In this document: in pieces, positions 7,884 through 16,078 of the stretch
Layout of the letters: every line of letters starts with the position of its first letter
Numbering within the stretch: the first letter of the stretch is position 1
Source of the DNA: Photobacterium halotolerans DSM 18316
GTDB taxonomy: Bacteria; Pseudomonadota; Gammaproteobacteria; Enterobacterales; Vibrionaceae
NCBI RefSeq assembly: GCF_000425165.1
Contig: NZ_KE384325.1
Span: forward strand, 1-48,234
Reading direction: 5' to 3'
DNA: 48,234 nt
Made by a program: the position numbers and the translations under genes
Notes under the pieces: model-generated
Told to the model about the DNA's origin: nothing
Databases searched by the model: none
What the model saw: only the letters and a program-made list of their open reading frames with translations

Positions 7884-9109
7884 GAAGCGTACTGGACAGG
7901 TTTAAATTTGCTCATATATTTATAGGCACTATCAATTGCCGCTTTATCAACGGCAGAGCAAGTGATGAAGGCACTGAAATCCAGATTTGAAAAACATCCT
8001 TCATGCTGTTCTCCTATAATCGAATGATTAGAAAAATTCATCTCAATATCACCGTGACTCGAAGGTGTATTCAGAGCTTGAACTTGACCATTTCTCTTCG
8101 GATAAACTAAATAAAAGGCATGTTTCTGTCTCGCGAATGAGAAGTCATTTGGCACTGAACGGGTTTGAATCAATATATCGAGGTTAAGCAAATTGACACC
8201 TGTCGCTTTTTCATACATGGTTGTTACCAGCATGCCTGGCGGCCGGGCTCCGACTTCAAGAAAGACGAGATCTTTAGCATCATTATTCCGAACAAAAATT
8301 TCCATGTGATAAACCCCGTCACTTGAGTTAAGTGCGTTGAGTGAAGCTTTAGCGAACTCGATCAACTGTTCTCTTAATGGATTGTTGGTATCCATAACTC
8401 TTCCACCTAGCGGAGAGCCTGACTGAAAATCAATAGTAGGACAGAGGTATTCTGTACACTCTGCAAAGATGCTTTCTTTCATCCACAAAGCGATATCACA
8501 GTGATACAAGTCACCATCTATGTACTCTTCCGCTTCATAACCACGTAGAGATTCAGCGACTGCGTTCTTCATTTCTAAGAAGTCGTCTTTAGTGCGAATA
8601 ATGTATATGTTGTTAGAGCCTGCAGATCGTTTTGGCTTTACTACAAACGGTGTTCCGACTTTAGCACTGATCTCATCAAATCCCTGATTTTCAGAAATGG
8701 TTTCTATAAAGAAAGGGGTTGGGATATTCCTTTTTTTTAACCATCTTTTCATTTCAATCTTATCTCTGAACCTTTCGATATTTTGGTTACTTTTTGATTT
8801 CTGGCGCAGAGAATCGGCAAGTTCGACATTGCCTTCATCAAAGCAGATAAAATCAACCATTGAATAAGACTGTCTGATAGAAGCGATGATCTTAATGATT
8901 TCGTCATGATCGTACTCGATAATCACACCATCATCGGCAGAGATTGATACAGGGAACTGAAGTGTAAAACGCGATGAGATGCGATCAGGTAAACGGTCAA
9001 TCTCCTGCTTTGACGCGACAAGTATTAGGTCGTGTTCACTAAGAAGAGGCATAGTAAAGTCGACTTGCGTTAGCTGTCTTGTTGAAAGAAATAGGATTGC
9101 TGTTGTCAT
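7880..9109 (-). CDS. ATP-grasp ligase, probable amino acid/dipeptide ligase
   Basis: A 409-residue ATP-grasp enzyme. These activate a carboxylate as acyl phosphate and couple it to an amine. Visible motifs: 'VGTPFVVKPKRSAGSNN' (ATP-binding Lys and glycine-rich loop, residues 151-167), 'YEAEEYIDGD' (191-200), 'VYHMEIFV' (267-274) and the Mg-binding 'FLEVGARPPG' (283-292). This pattern is that of the ATP-grasp_4 group, which includes L-amino acid ligases of dipeptide antibiotics (BacD, DdaF type) and carnosine synthase. It is the last gene of the six-gene operon and would perform the condensation step. The substrates are not deducible. Confidence 0.85.
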   Translation of the reverse strand: MTTAILFLSTRQLTQVDFTMPLLSEHDLILVASKQEIDRLPDRISSRFTLQFPVSISADDGVIIEYDHDEIIKIIASIRQSYSMVDFICFDEGNVELADSLRQKSKSNQNIERFRDKIEMKRWLKKRNIPTPFFIETISENQGFDEISAKVGTPFVVKPKRSAGSNNIYIIRTKDDFLEMKNAVAESLRGYEAEEYIDGDLYHCDIALWMKESIFAECTEYLCPTIDFQSGSPLGGRVMDTNNPLREQLIEFAKASLNALNSSDGVYHMEIFVRNNDAKDLVFLEVGARPPGMLVTTMYEKATGVNLLNLDILIQTRSVPNDFSFARQKHAFYLVYPKRNGQVQALNTPSSHGDIEMNFSNHSIIGEQHEGCFSNLDFSAFITCSAVDKAAIDSAYKYMSKFKPVQYAS

Positions 9110-9126
9110 TCATTTTATCCTTGAAA

Positions 9127-9984
9127 TTATGGATTTTTAAGCATGGTTTGGTAGAGCATCGCCAACGCCATGAGCAACGTCAGGCTGACTTCCAGCGCTG
9201 AAAAGCGTTCGTTCTCTACAAGCGTCATAAATATCAGGCAAAGGATTGGGGTAAGTGGCGTAAATTGGGCTGTGACTTTGGCACCTAATTTCTTGATCGA
9301 TTTCTGCATCAAAAATAGCGGTACGATACATCCAGTAATCGCAATCACAGACAATAACGCGAGATCATGGAAGCTGATGCCATATTGATCAATAGAAAAA
9401 ATGCTATAGGTACCACACAAAATGATGACCATGAAAAAGCGAACAGAGAGGATTTGCGAAGCCGATATACCCGTCTCCTGGTGAAGGTGAGCGCTCTCTC
9501 TCATGTAGAATGCACCAAAAAGTGTTGAGATAAGCGTCAGCCCCAGACCAACAATAGTGTCATATACTCCTGCGTTAGAAATTAAGAATGATATAGAAAC
9601 AGCAAGTGCGAGTGCCGCGATGTTAATAAATTTTTCAAGGTTGCTGATCATACGATAGTTATGAAGCGCATTGAAAAATGACAGTCCTGCGAAAAAAACC
9701 ATTATGTAAGCAATCGGGCTAATATATAGTACGACGTAAAACGCTAATAATGTGTTAATAAGAGTGGATAAATTAATTTTGAAAATAAGTTTCTTATTGC
9801 TGATCAAAATGTTTAGGATGAACTTCCGGCTCTTTACATTTACAGAGAAAAAGAAAATAGCTGCCAAGCCATAGGTGATAAATGTAGAGACAATGGGGTC
9901 TACGCTTTTCACGACTTTTGACATAAATACAAAAGACAGTGAGAAGAACATGCAGAATGCGATAATTTCTTTATATTTAAGCAT
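9127..9984 (-). CDS. EamA/DMT-superfamily transporter
   Basis: A 285-residue inner-membrane protein made almost entirely of about ten hydrophobic helices, with the internal two-fold repeat of the drug/metabolite transporter superfamily ('GLGLTLISTLFGAFYMRES' at the start of the second repeat; 'AQFTPLTPILCLIF' near the end). Its ATG overlaps the flavoprotein stop by eight bases, so the two are translationally coupled. As the second exporter of the operon it probably secretes the end product or an intermediate. Confidence 0.83.
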   Translation of the reverse strand: MLKYKEIIAFCMFFSLSFVFMSKVVKSVDPIVSTFITYGLAAIFFFSVNVKSRKFILNILISNKKLIFKINLSTLINTLLAFYVVLYISPIAYIMVFFAGLSFFNALHNYRMISNLEKFINIAALALAVSISFLISNAGVYDTIVGLGLTLISTLFGAFYMRESAHLHQETGISASQILSVRFFMVIILCGTYSIFSIDQYGISFHDLALLSVIAITGCIVPLFLMQKSIKKLGAKVTAQFTPLTPILCLIFMTLVENERFSALEVSLTLLMALAMLYQTMLKNP

Positions 9985-11377
9985 AATAACTAAGTAATCC
10001 TTTCTTTGATGTCCGTGAGATGTGGACTATGTCTGAGACGATTTTTTTAGCCTGAATGACAGAAGAGCGTACATAGTTAGTAATTGGCACTTCTCCTGCG
10101 GCTGGTCCTCCAATTACATACAAAGGAACACTGTCATTCTCAGAGATCACCCTCATTGAATCGGGACTAATTTTTAAACCTCCTTGTTTATTTTTAGTAA
10201 CGGAAAACTTAGATAAACTTTGAATGAGAGTGTCATCTATTGGCTTATGGGAGATCCCAGAGGCATTAATGACGATATCAAAATTCTTTATTCCGTACTT
10301 CTCTCTTCCAAAAATCTTATTATCCTTCATCACAACATAATCAGATATGTCCTTTCTAAGGATGATGAGGTTTCCAGACTTTATCGCTTTTAAAATGATT
10401 TCTGCATTTGATAGTGGAAACGATGAGACATAGTGTTTAATAAAGTATTGGTACTTAGAAATTAACTGTTGTTGTCGATCGGGTGTCATTGTAGGTATTT
10501 GTTCATTAAACTCCTCAATAAACTGACCTACTATGTCCTCCCAGTGATTGAGACTGGATTTACAACAGGTTATATCTTGTTCCAGCTTGTATTCTGCATT
10601 GACTCTACCGGTACAGGAAGAAGTGCTGAGCCTGCTTAAGATGTTGTAGTCTTGTGGGACAGCGTTCTTAATGAGGAGGGAACTTCGAACTGATGGAAGC
10701 TCTCCGGATCGTGAAATCATAGTCATCTGAGCATCGGGGTACTTGTTGTATATTGCTACAGAGACATCGATAGCTGACAGCTTAGAGCCGAGTATCAGAA
10801 CTTTACTTTTATTGTTAACGCGGTTAAGAAATTGACTTTCAGGGTAAGGGTCTGTAATTAGGTTGGTACAGCTGTTATCTAATCCGCTAGGAGTTGTTGT
10901 CGTCACGCCAGTTGCTAAGATAACTGCATCAAAGAAAAAATTGATGTCGTTACGGCTCGTGACAATCATCCTGTCATTCTTGAAAGCAATTTTTTTAACC
11001 TCTGAATTTTCAACAAACGTTGAACACCCAAATGCATTTGCATATTCTTTTGATTGCCAGAAACGATCCTGACAATACTCTTTGAAATAATATCGGCTGA
11101 TGAAGTCTGAAGAAGATACATTCAAATCTGATTTTTTGTCTTGTAGCCATTTGAAGTAATCAAGCTTATCATCAGCATATAAAGAGCTGACACCAATACT
11201 TGTATTGTTAAGGGACGATGCCAAATCAGTATTGAAACTGAAACTTTTAGCTATACCAAGCGGATCAAAAATGGTGATGGAGGTTAAATCGTTGTGCAGT
11301 TCTTTTACGAGTTGCAAATAAGTAGAAATCCCACTTGGCCCTGCACCAACAATCGCAATATTCTTGATGTTTGTCAT
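9977..11377 (-). CDS. FAD/NAD(P)-binding oxidoreductase, possible amino acid N-oxygenase
   Basis: A 466-residue flavoprotein. FAD-binding GxGxxG is 'IVGAGPSG' at residues 9-16; 'LNNTSIGVSSLYADD..DYFKWL' followed by 'FISRYYFKEYCQDRF' is the pattern of the NAD_binding_9 (PF13454) family, and a second nucleotide site is at 'KVLILGSKLSAIDV'. Family members include FAD-dependent N-hydroxylating oxygenases that act on free amino acids, but many are uncharacterised, so the reaction is not assigned. The ATG at 11377 is preferred over 11392 (ACGGAA upstream, and the Rossmann fold starts immediately). It lies between the LysE and EamA exporters. Confidence 0.78.
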   Translation of the reverse strand: MTNIKNIAIVGAGPSGISTYLQLVKELHNDLTSITIFDPLGIAKSFSFNTDLASSLNNTSIGVSSLYADDKLDYFKWLQDKKSDLNVSSSDFISRYYFKEYCQDRFWQSKEYANAFGCSTFVENSEVKKIAFKNDRMIVTSRNDINFFFDAVILATGVTTTTPSGLDNSCTNLITDPYPESQFLNRVNNKSKVLILGSKLSAIDVSVAIYNKYPDAQMTMISRSGELPSVRSSLLIKNAVPQDYNILSRLSTSSCTGRVNAEYKLEQDITCCKSSLNHWEDIVGQFIEEFNEQIPTMTPDRQQQLISKYQYFIKHYVSSFPLSNAEIILKAIKSGNLIILRKDISDYVVMKDNKIFGREKYGIKNFDIVINASGISHKPIDDTLIQSLSKFSVTKNKQGGLKISPDSMRVISENDSVPLYVIGGPAAGEVPITNYVRSSVIQAKKIVSDIVHISRTSKKGLLSYYA

Positions 11378-11454
11378 AAATTTCCGTTCCATAGAGGATA
11401 GACTTTGAGGTTAAGGAATAGTTTTAGATGCCTGATAACCATCAAATAATGAAC

Positions 11455-12087
11455 TTACCCAAAGGTATAGGTGGCAATCATATAAAACCCCATTAATGCC
11501 ATGAGTGTTCCTAACGTGCGGTCAATCAGATAGACTTTACTGTCGAATTTCACTCTGACGCTTGGGATGGTCACAAAATAGATGAATGTCAGATACCATG
11601 CCATTTGCACTGCAATGATCGAGACAATGATCAGCAATAGTTTCTCTGCGCCCATAGTGGGTGAAATAATGATTGAAAATAAAGAGATGAAATAAATCGC
11701 AGCCTTCGGATTGAAGATGTTTACAATCAAGCCGCTCCAAAAAGCCGACTGAGTAGCGCTTTGTCTCCCTTCATTGACGATTATCTCTGCTTGTTCTGAG
11801 AATGAACCTTTTATGGATTTATAGCCAAGGAATACAAGGTAGCTTCCACCAAAAATCCCTATTCCCTGAGCAATATGTGCAGAGTGTCCCAGCGCGGTTG
11901 TTAATCCGGCTATGGAGTAACCGATGTGAACCAATAATCCAACACAAACACCAATACCGCAAAAAATACCGGCTTTTCGCCCTTGGAGCAGGGTTTTCTG
12001 AGAAACCACAACAAAATCCGGGCCTGGTGAAATTGAAGCCATTAAATGAATGGTTAAAATAGAAAACAATGCGGTCGTGAAATCCAT
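11455..12087 (-). CDS. LysE/RhtB-family amino acid exporter
   Basis: A 210-residue membrane protein with about six helices. The N-terminal 'SISPGPDFVVVSQKTLLQG' and 'GIFCGIGVCVGLLVHIGYS' are diagnostic of the LysE/RhtB/ArgO superfamily, which exports free amino acids and analogues. GAGGTAAGGC precedes the ATG. It starts nine bases after the AlaX gene. In this context it would export a toxic amino acid or its derivative, as LysE-type proteins do in some antimetabolite clusters (AmbA in the AMB cluster is one precedent). Confidence 0.9.
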   Translation of the reverse strand: MDFTTALFSILTIHLMASISPGPDFVVVSQKTLLQGRKAGIFCGIGVCVGLLVHIGYSIAGLTTALGHSAHIAQGIGIFGGSYLVFLGYKSIKGSFSEQAEIIVNEGRQSATQSAFWSGLIVNIFNPKAAIYFISLFSIIISPTMGAEKLLLIIVSIIAVQMAWYLTFIYFVTIPSVRVKFDSKVYLIDRTLGTLMALMGFYMIATYTFG

Positions 12088-12095
12088 GCCTTACC

Positions 12096-12821
12096 TCAAT
12101 TGATTAAATAACTCACTTTTATGCGGTCTTTTTTACGTTTGATACGCGTTACCCGCAGCCCTTTCAGTTCTGAAGTGCTGCTGACATGAGTGCCTCCGCA
12201 TGGGACGGGTGTAAATCCATCAATGGCAATCATGCGGATATGCGTACTTTGAGGTATGAACTTGCTTAATAGCGGACGAAGAGACTGAACCTCAGCCAAA
12301 TCTAATTCGATCGACTGAATAGGTCTGGGGGTTTTATCCACCAAGGCGTCGATTTGCTCGTTAATCAACGCCACTGAGAAGGTATCGTTGGTTCTTTCAC
12401 TTTCTATCAGCTCAATGTAGGCATCATCGGGATAGTGATGTCCCTTTGCCGGAGATAAATTGCTGTCCAGTTCTTCGAAGAGATGAGAAATAAGGTGTCC
12501 GGCAGTGTGAGACTTCGCATTGAACAGACGACGCTGTATATCAATACGCTGTATACATAGCTTACCAGTGCAGGTTAAAAGTAAAGGGTGCGATTCTAAA
12601 ACATGAGCGATGCCATCTTCTGTTGTTTCAGTGTGATGCACTTGGTATGTGCAGCCGTCAATAACTATTATGCCAAGGTCACAAGGCTGACCTCCGCCTT
12701 GGGGATAAAAAATTGTGTCATCACAATACACTGCCACAGAGTCATCCATTTCGATCACTTTGGTAATTTTTGCTGTGAATTCTTCTAGATAAGTGTCCGT
12801 AAGATATTTAGGTGTTGTCAT
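12096..12821 (-). CDS. AlaX-type alanyl-tRNA editing protein
   Basis: A 241-residue free-standing trans-editing hydrolase related to the AlaRS editing domain, which removes wrongly attached amino acids from tRNA. Diagnostic features: 'FYPQGGGQPCDLG' (38-50) and the zinc ligands HTAGH (H105, H109) and CGGTH (C208, H212). All four ligands are present, so it should be active. The ATG at 12821 is chosen because GGAG lies eight bases upstream; the ATG at 12848 would overlap the preceding gene. It follows the oxygenase gene by four bases, so it is part of the biosynthetic operon, not a housekeeping copy. Protection of the producer against mischarging by the product is inferred. Confidence 0.9.
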   Translation of the reverse strand: MTTPKYLTDTYLEEFTAKITKVIEMDDSVAVYCDDTIFYPQGGGQPCDLGIIVIDGCTYQVHHTETTEDGIAHVLESHPLLLTCTGKLCIQRIDIQRRLFNAKSHTAGHLISHLFEELDSNLSPAKGHHYPDDAYIELIESERTNDTFSVALINEQIDALVDKTPRPIQSIELDLAEVQSLRPLLSKFIPQSTHIRMIAIDGFTPVPCGGTHVSSTSELKGLRVTRIKRKKDRIKVSYLIN

Positions 12822-12825
12822 AGAA

Positions 12826-13647
12826 TCAGCTCCAGATTTGAAGTGCATTGGTATCGTTCTCCAGACCTATGAAGCATGACCAAGTGAGCCTGGAGCCTTG
12901 CAGGATTTTTTCTACAGAGTGAATACGCATAGGATTAAACAGAATCAGCTCGCCTGCTTCAGGTGTGATTTCAAGGTAGCTACCGTTTAGCCGTTCTTCT
13001 TTAACGCCATAGCTACCTTCAATGCGGATACTGTCGTATTCTTCTTTCGTCGCTGGCCACTCGTGCCAGAGTCTCAGCTCTCCACCTCTTTCCGAGGTCT
13101 CTAAATACACATTGGCAGCAAGCTGGTTAGTAATGCCTGTATTCATTTCATTGACGAGATCCCAGTTTAGGACGTCGTTGTGGGGCTCTGCGTAAGAACC
13201 TTCTTTGAACTCTCTTACTAAGCCAGCGAAAGCCTTGTGACCATCAATCTCAGCAAGGTTGCAATGGGAAGGCCAAACTTCACCTAGTTCTAATCGCAAG
13301 CGATCGATCGGGGACAGAAACGGGCTTACTTCTTTGCGCATTTCTTTTATCCAAACTTTCGCAAATTCGCGGTAGCGGCTTAACGAAATTTCGTCGTTCT
13401 GACATTCGAAAAAGGCTTGTCCAATACGTCCAATTTTTGGAGCATTCACATAGCTGCCAAAAAGCGCACTTTGTTTTATTTTATTTGCGATCGCCGCGGC
13501 ATTCTGTTTGCTGAAGTATTCAGGCACTCGCACCACATCAATAGTGCGGTTGAACAGGCCATCTAAATGCCACTTCTCAAGTTCATTGGTGAGGATGATG
13601 TTTTCTGATTGTTGCGGGAGCGCTGTAGCGAGATTCGAAAGAGACAT
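12826..13647 (-). CDS. 2-oxoglutarate/Fe(II)-dependent oxygenase
   Basis: A 273-residue non-haem iron oxygenase. The facial triad is visible as His156-Asn-Asp158 ('AEPHNDVLNWD') and His243 ('MRIHSVEKI'), with the 2-oxoglutarate-binding Arg253 ten residues on. Because the Asp is present, hydroxylation or desaturation is more likely than radical halogenation, whose enzymes have Gly or Ala there. 'YLETSERGGELRLWHEW' occupies the core strand between the ligands. It is the first gene of the minus-strand operon, so it may act on a free amino acid in the first pathway step. Substrate unknown. Confidence 0.83.
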   Translation of the reverse strand: MSLSNLATALPQQSENIILTNELEKWHLDGLFNRTIDVVRVPEYFSKQNAAAIANKIKQSALFGSYVNAPKIGRIGQAFFECQNDEISLSRYREFAKVWIKEMRKEVSPFLSPIDRLRLELGEVWPSHCNLAEIDGHKAFAGLVREFKEGSYAEPHNDVLNWDLVNEMNTGITNQLAANVYLETSERGGELRLWHEWPATKEEYDSIRIEGSYGVKEERLNGSYLEITPEAGELILFNPMRIHSVEKILQGSRLTWSCFIGLENDTNALQIWS

Positions 13648-13708
13648 ATTGATACCTAGCCTTGTATGGTTGTTTTCGTGATTTACATGCTAAGTAATCT
13701 GTTGAAAT

Positions 13709-13737
13709 GAATAAAATACGAATAAATCCAGAATAAA
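13709..13737 (-). promoter_or_regulatory. Three 7-bp direct repeats at 11-bp period upstream of the biosynthetic operon
   Basis: GAATAAA (TTTATTC on the transcribed side) at 13709-13715, 13720-13726 and 13731-13737 with 4-bp spacers. Seven-base direct repeats on an 11-bp period are how PhoB/OmpR-type winged helices bind. It lies 60-90 bases upstream of the oxygenase start. The rest of the 277-base gap also holds two small dyads: ATTCgaaGAAT at 13755-13765 and TCGTTTcgtAAACGA at 13765-13779. Confidence 0.6.
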
Positions 13738-13924
13738 AAAATAAAGCGGGAGTAATTCGAAGAATCGTTTCGTAAACGAGATGTGTGGATAGCTTTTGAA
13801 TTTATATGCGAGTAGCTCGGATCACTTTTCCCAAACTCAGGCATCCTGTTCATCCCTCCAGAATAATCACTTTTAATCCATAGTATTTATGTGGATAATG
13901 CATGCATTCTACAGGAGGACATTC

Positions 13925-14308
13925 ATGTTAAAGACGATTACCGGTCTCAGCTTTTTGGCGACAATTGTCACTTTTCCCAGCCTGGCTCAGGAGTCTCTTA
14001 AGGGATGTGACGCCAAAGCTTATGAGATACAGCAGCAAATCGAATATGCGAAAAGTAATGACAATACTCATCGTATAACCGGTCTGGAAAAAGCGCTGAA
14101 AGAAGTACGGGATCATTGTACGGATGAAGGATTAATGCGCGAGAGACTTGCAAAAGTTAATGAAAAAGAACAGGAAGTTGCTGAGCGCACGCTTGAACTG
14201 AAAGACGCTCAGGAATCTGGCAGGCCCGATAAAATTGAGAAAAGAATGAATAAGCTGCAAGAAGCAGAGGCAGAGCTTTCCGCCGCAAGAAGTGAGCTGA
14301 ACAAGTAG
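13925..14308 (+). CDS. DUF1090-family exported protein (YqjC-like)
   Basis: A 127-residue periplasmic protein. A signal peptide ends near 'TFPSLAQ|ES', followed by 'LKGCDAKAYEIQQQIEYAK' and a long charged coiled-coil with a conserved second Cys ('VRDHCTDE'), the signature of DUF1090. ACAGGAGGACATTC precedes the ATG at 13925, which excludes the longer frame from 13889. In enterobacteria the family member yqjC precedes yqjD/yqjE, which are not present here. Function unknown. Confidence 0.88.
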   Translation: MLKTITGLSFLATIVTFPSLAQESLKGCDAKAYEIQQQIEYAKSNDNTHRITGLEKALKEVRDHCTDEGLMRERLAKVNEKEQEVAERTLELKDAQESGRPDKIEKRMNKLQEAEAELSAARSELNK

Positions 14309-14361
14309 GATCAGCTCACGGCTTGCTCTGCAATAACCTGACCTCAAGAAACCCTCAATCC

Positions 14362-14420
14362 ACGGGGAAAATTCGTCCATGAATTTTTCCCCTCGGGGAG
14401 TGGGATACTTGAGTTTATAA
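14362..14420 (+). repeat. Dispersed palindromic repeat, terminal fragment (copy D)
   Basis: Only the AT hairpin end is present: GGGGAAAATTC-gtccat-GAATTTTTCCCC, followed by GGGGAGTGGGATACTTG-GTTTATA as in copies B and C. It lies between the convergent DUF1090 and rcnR genes, where the hairpin could act as a terminator. Confidence 0.7.
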
Positions 14421-14522
14421 ATTGTGAATGCCCCTAAATGAGTTATGAGCGCTTAACTTCAGATGACAAAAACTAATAGCCTTCAGTACGAACAATGGCA
14501 CAGTTGATCAACTATAACCGGG

Positions 14523-14795
14523 TTATTTGATGTAAGAGTCCAGAACTTTAAGCACTACTTCCAAATCGGCTTCACGTTGCTCTTTGTCTTCCTCAAGCAC
14601 TACGTGTTCAAGCAAGTGGCCTTTAATCACTTCTCGCATCAAACCATTTACCGCACCTCGAATTGCAGCGATCTGCTGCAACACATCTTGGCACTCGTGT
14701 TCTTTTTCCAGCATTTTTTTTAGGCCATTCACCTGCCCCTGTATTTTGCTTACTCGGGCGTTGAGCTTCTTCTGATCTTTGGTTGTATGTGACAT
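14523..14795 (-). CDS. rcnR: Nickel/cobalt-responsive repressor RcnR
   Basis: A 90-residue CsoR/RcnR-family all-helical repressor, nearly collinear with E. coli RcnR over its whole length ('VSKIQGQV', '[19 protein letters not shown]', '[11 protein letters not shown]'). The Ni/Co ligands His3, Cys35, His60 and His64 are all conserved, which separates it from FrmR (formaldehyde) and CsoR (copper). It is divergent from rcnA and the region between carries three consensus RcnR operators. The apo-tetramer should repress rcnA and itself, with release on binding Ni(II) or Co(II). Confidence 0.95.
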   Translation of the reverse strand: MSHTTKDQKKLNARVSKIQGQVNGLKKMLEKEHECQDVLQQIAAIRGAVNGLMREVIKGHLLEHVVLEEDKEQREADLEVVLKVLDSYIK

Positions 14796-14856
14796 GGCAT
14801 ATCTTCTTTAAATTATGGGCTGGGTGATTCTAACCGATAATGTAGCACTCAATTTA

Positions 14857-14871
14857 TACTGGGGGGTAGTA
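14857..14871. promoter_or_regulatory. RcnR operator 1
   Basis: TACTGGGGGGTAGTA matches the published E. coli RcnR site TACT-G6-N-AGTA exactly. First of three operators whose starts are exactly 20 bp apart. Confidence 0.9.
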
Positions 14872-14876
14872 TTTAA

Positions 14877-14891
14877 TACTAGGGAGGAGTA
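14877..14891. promoter_or_regulatory. RcnR operator 2
   Basis: TACTAGGGAGGAGTA: both outer tetramers are intact and the G-tract is interrupted by one A. Joined to operators 1 and 3 by TTTAA linkers. Confidence 0.8.
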
Positions 14892-14896
14892 TTTAA

Positions 14897-14911
14897 TACT
14901 AGGGGGGAGTA
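14897..14911. promoter_or_regulatory. RcnR operator 3
   Basis: TACTAGGGGGGAGTA: G6 with the variable base placed before instead of after the tract. It ends 39 bases before the rcnA start. Confidence 0.85.
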
Positions 14912-14950
14912 TAGTTTATGTCAAATGTGAAATAACAACAGAGAACAGCA

Positions 14951-16027
14951 ATGGATTTTGTTGCACTACTACAACAAGGTAACGGATGGTTCTTTATTCC
15001 CAGTGCTATCTTACTAGGTGCTTTGCATGGCTTAGAGCCAGGACACTCGAAAACGATGATGGCGGCTTTTATTGTTGCAGTTAAAGGGACGGTCAAACAG
15101 GCGGTGATGTTGGGGTTAGCCGCCACACTTTCTCACACTGCTATTGTGTGGTTAATTGCTGTTGGCGGGATGTATATCAGCCAGAAATTCACGGCTGAAG
15201 CTGCTGAACCGTGGATGCAACTCATCTCAGGGATCATTATCACAGCGACAGGTTTATGGATGTTTTGGCGAACGTGGGGCGATGAGCGTGCTTGGCATAA
15301 AGCCCATAGTCATGCTCATGAATGGACAACTCAAGTTGTCGATACAGGACATGGACATGTTTCGCTCTCTATCGTAGAAGAAGGGCTTCATCACCGTTTC
15401 CAATTACGAACACTCAACGGCAAGCCTTTAACGGCTGAAGGTGTGAAGATTTTAGTACCGAGTAAAAACTCCCAAATTGCTGATACTTATCATTTTGTTG
15501 AACGTGATGGATATTTGGAATCAGCCTCCTGCATTGAGGCATCAGATGACTTTTCTGTCGCACTGATTATCGGACACCATGATCATACTCATGATTTTGA
15601 AGTGAGTTTTCATCCGGATTCACACTCAGGAAAAGAGAACAAAGAATACCAGGATGCTCATGAACGCGCGCATGCTTTAGATATTCAAAAGCGCTTTGAG
15701 AATAGAGACGTGACTAACGGGCAAATACTGCTTTTTGGTTTAACAGGTGGGTTAATTCCATGTCCTGCTGCTGTAACAGTTCTGCTGATTTGCTTACAGC
15801 TCAAGGCGATGACGCTTGGTGCGACCTTGGTTGTATCATTCAGTGCCGGTCTGGCTCTTACTCTGGTTGCGGTTGGCGTTGTAGCGGCAGTGGGTGTGCA
15901 GAAAGCCACATCTAAATGGAGTGGGTTGAATGATGTTGCTCGCCGGGCACTTTACCTATCAGGTGTTTTGATTAGTGCGGTAGGCTTGTATATGGGTATG
16001 CACGGATACACAGCACTAATGAGCTAA
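14951..16027 (+). CDS. rcnA: Nickel/cobalt efflux protein RcnA family
   Basis: A 358-residue inner-membrane exporter of Ni(II)/Co(II) (NicO family). Conserved membrane motifs are 'ALHGLEPGHSKTMMAAF' in the first helices, 'AATLSHTAIVWL' and 'GGLIPCPAAVTVLL'. It is longer than E. coli RcnA (about 274 residues): the loop between the N- and C-terminal helix groups (about residues 115-260) is enlarged, starting His-rich ('KAHSHAHEW') and containing a beta-rich stretch, then more His ('IIGHHDHTHDF'). The loop may be a metal-sensing or metal-loading domain. It heads the operon that runs to 18336. Confidence 0.93.
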   Translation: MDFVALLQQGNGWFFIPSAILLGALHGLEPGHSKTMMAAFIVAVKGTVKQAVMLGLAATLSHTAIVWLIAVGGMYISQKFTAEAAEPWMQLISGIIITATGLWMFWRTWGDERAWHKAHSHAHEWTTQVVDTGHGHVSLSIVEEGLHHRFQLRTLNGKPLTAEGVKILVPSKNSQIADTYHFVERDGYLESASCIEASDDFSVALIIGHHDHTHDFEVSFHPDSHSGKENKEYQDAHERAHALDIQKRFENRDVTNGQILLFGLTGGLIPCPAAVTVLLICLQLKAMTLGATLVVSFSAGLALTLVAVGVVAAVGVQKATSKWSGLNDVARRALYLSGVLISAVGLYMGMHGYTALMS

Positions 16028-16078
16028 GCTTTTTGTAATCATGACTTTTCTCTCGCTTTAGCTAAGGGTGGCTGTCTA

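Noticed and set aside
12826..13647. 2OG oxygenase as a radical halogenase of the BesD type
   Set aside because: The iron-binding motif is His-Asn-Asp; halogenases lack the carboxylate at this position.
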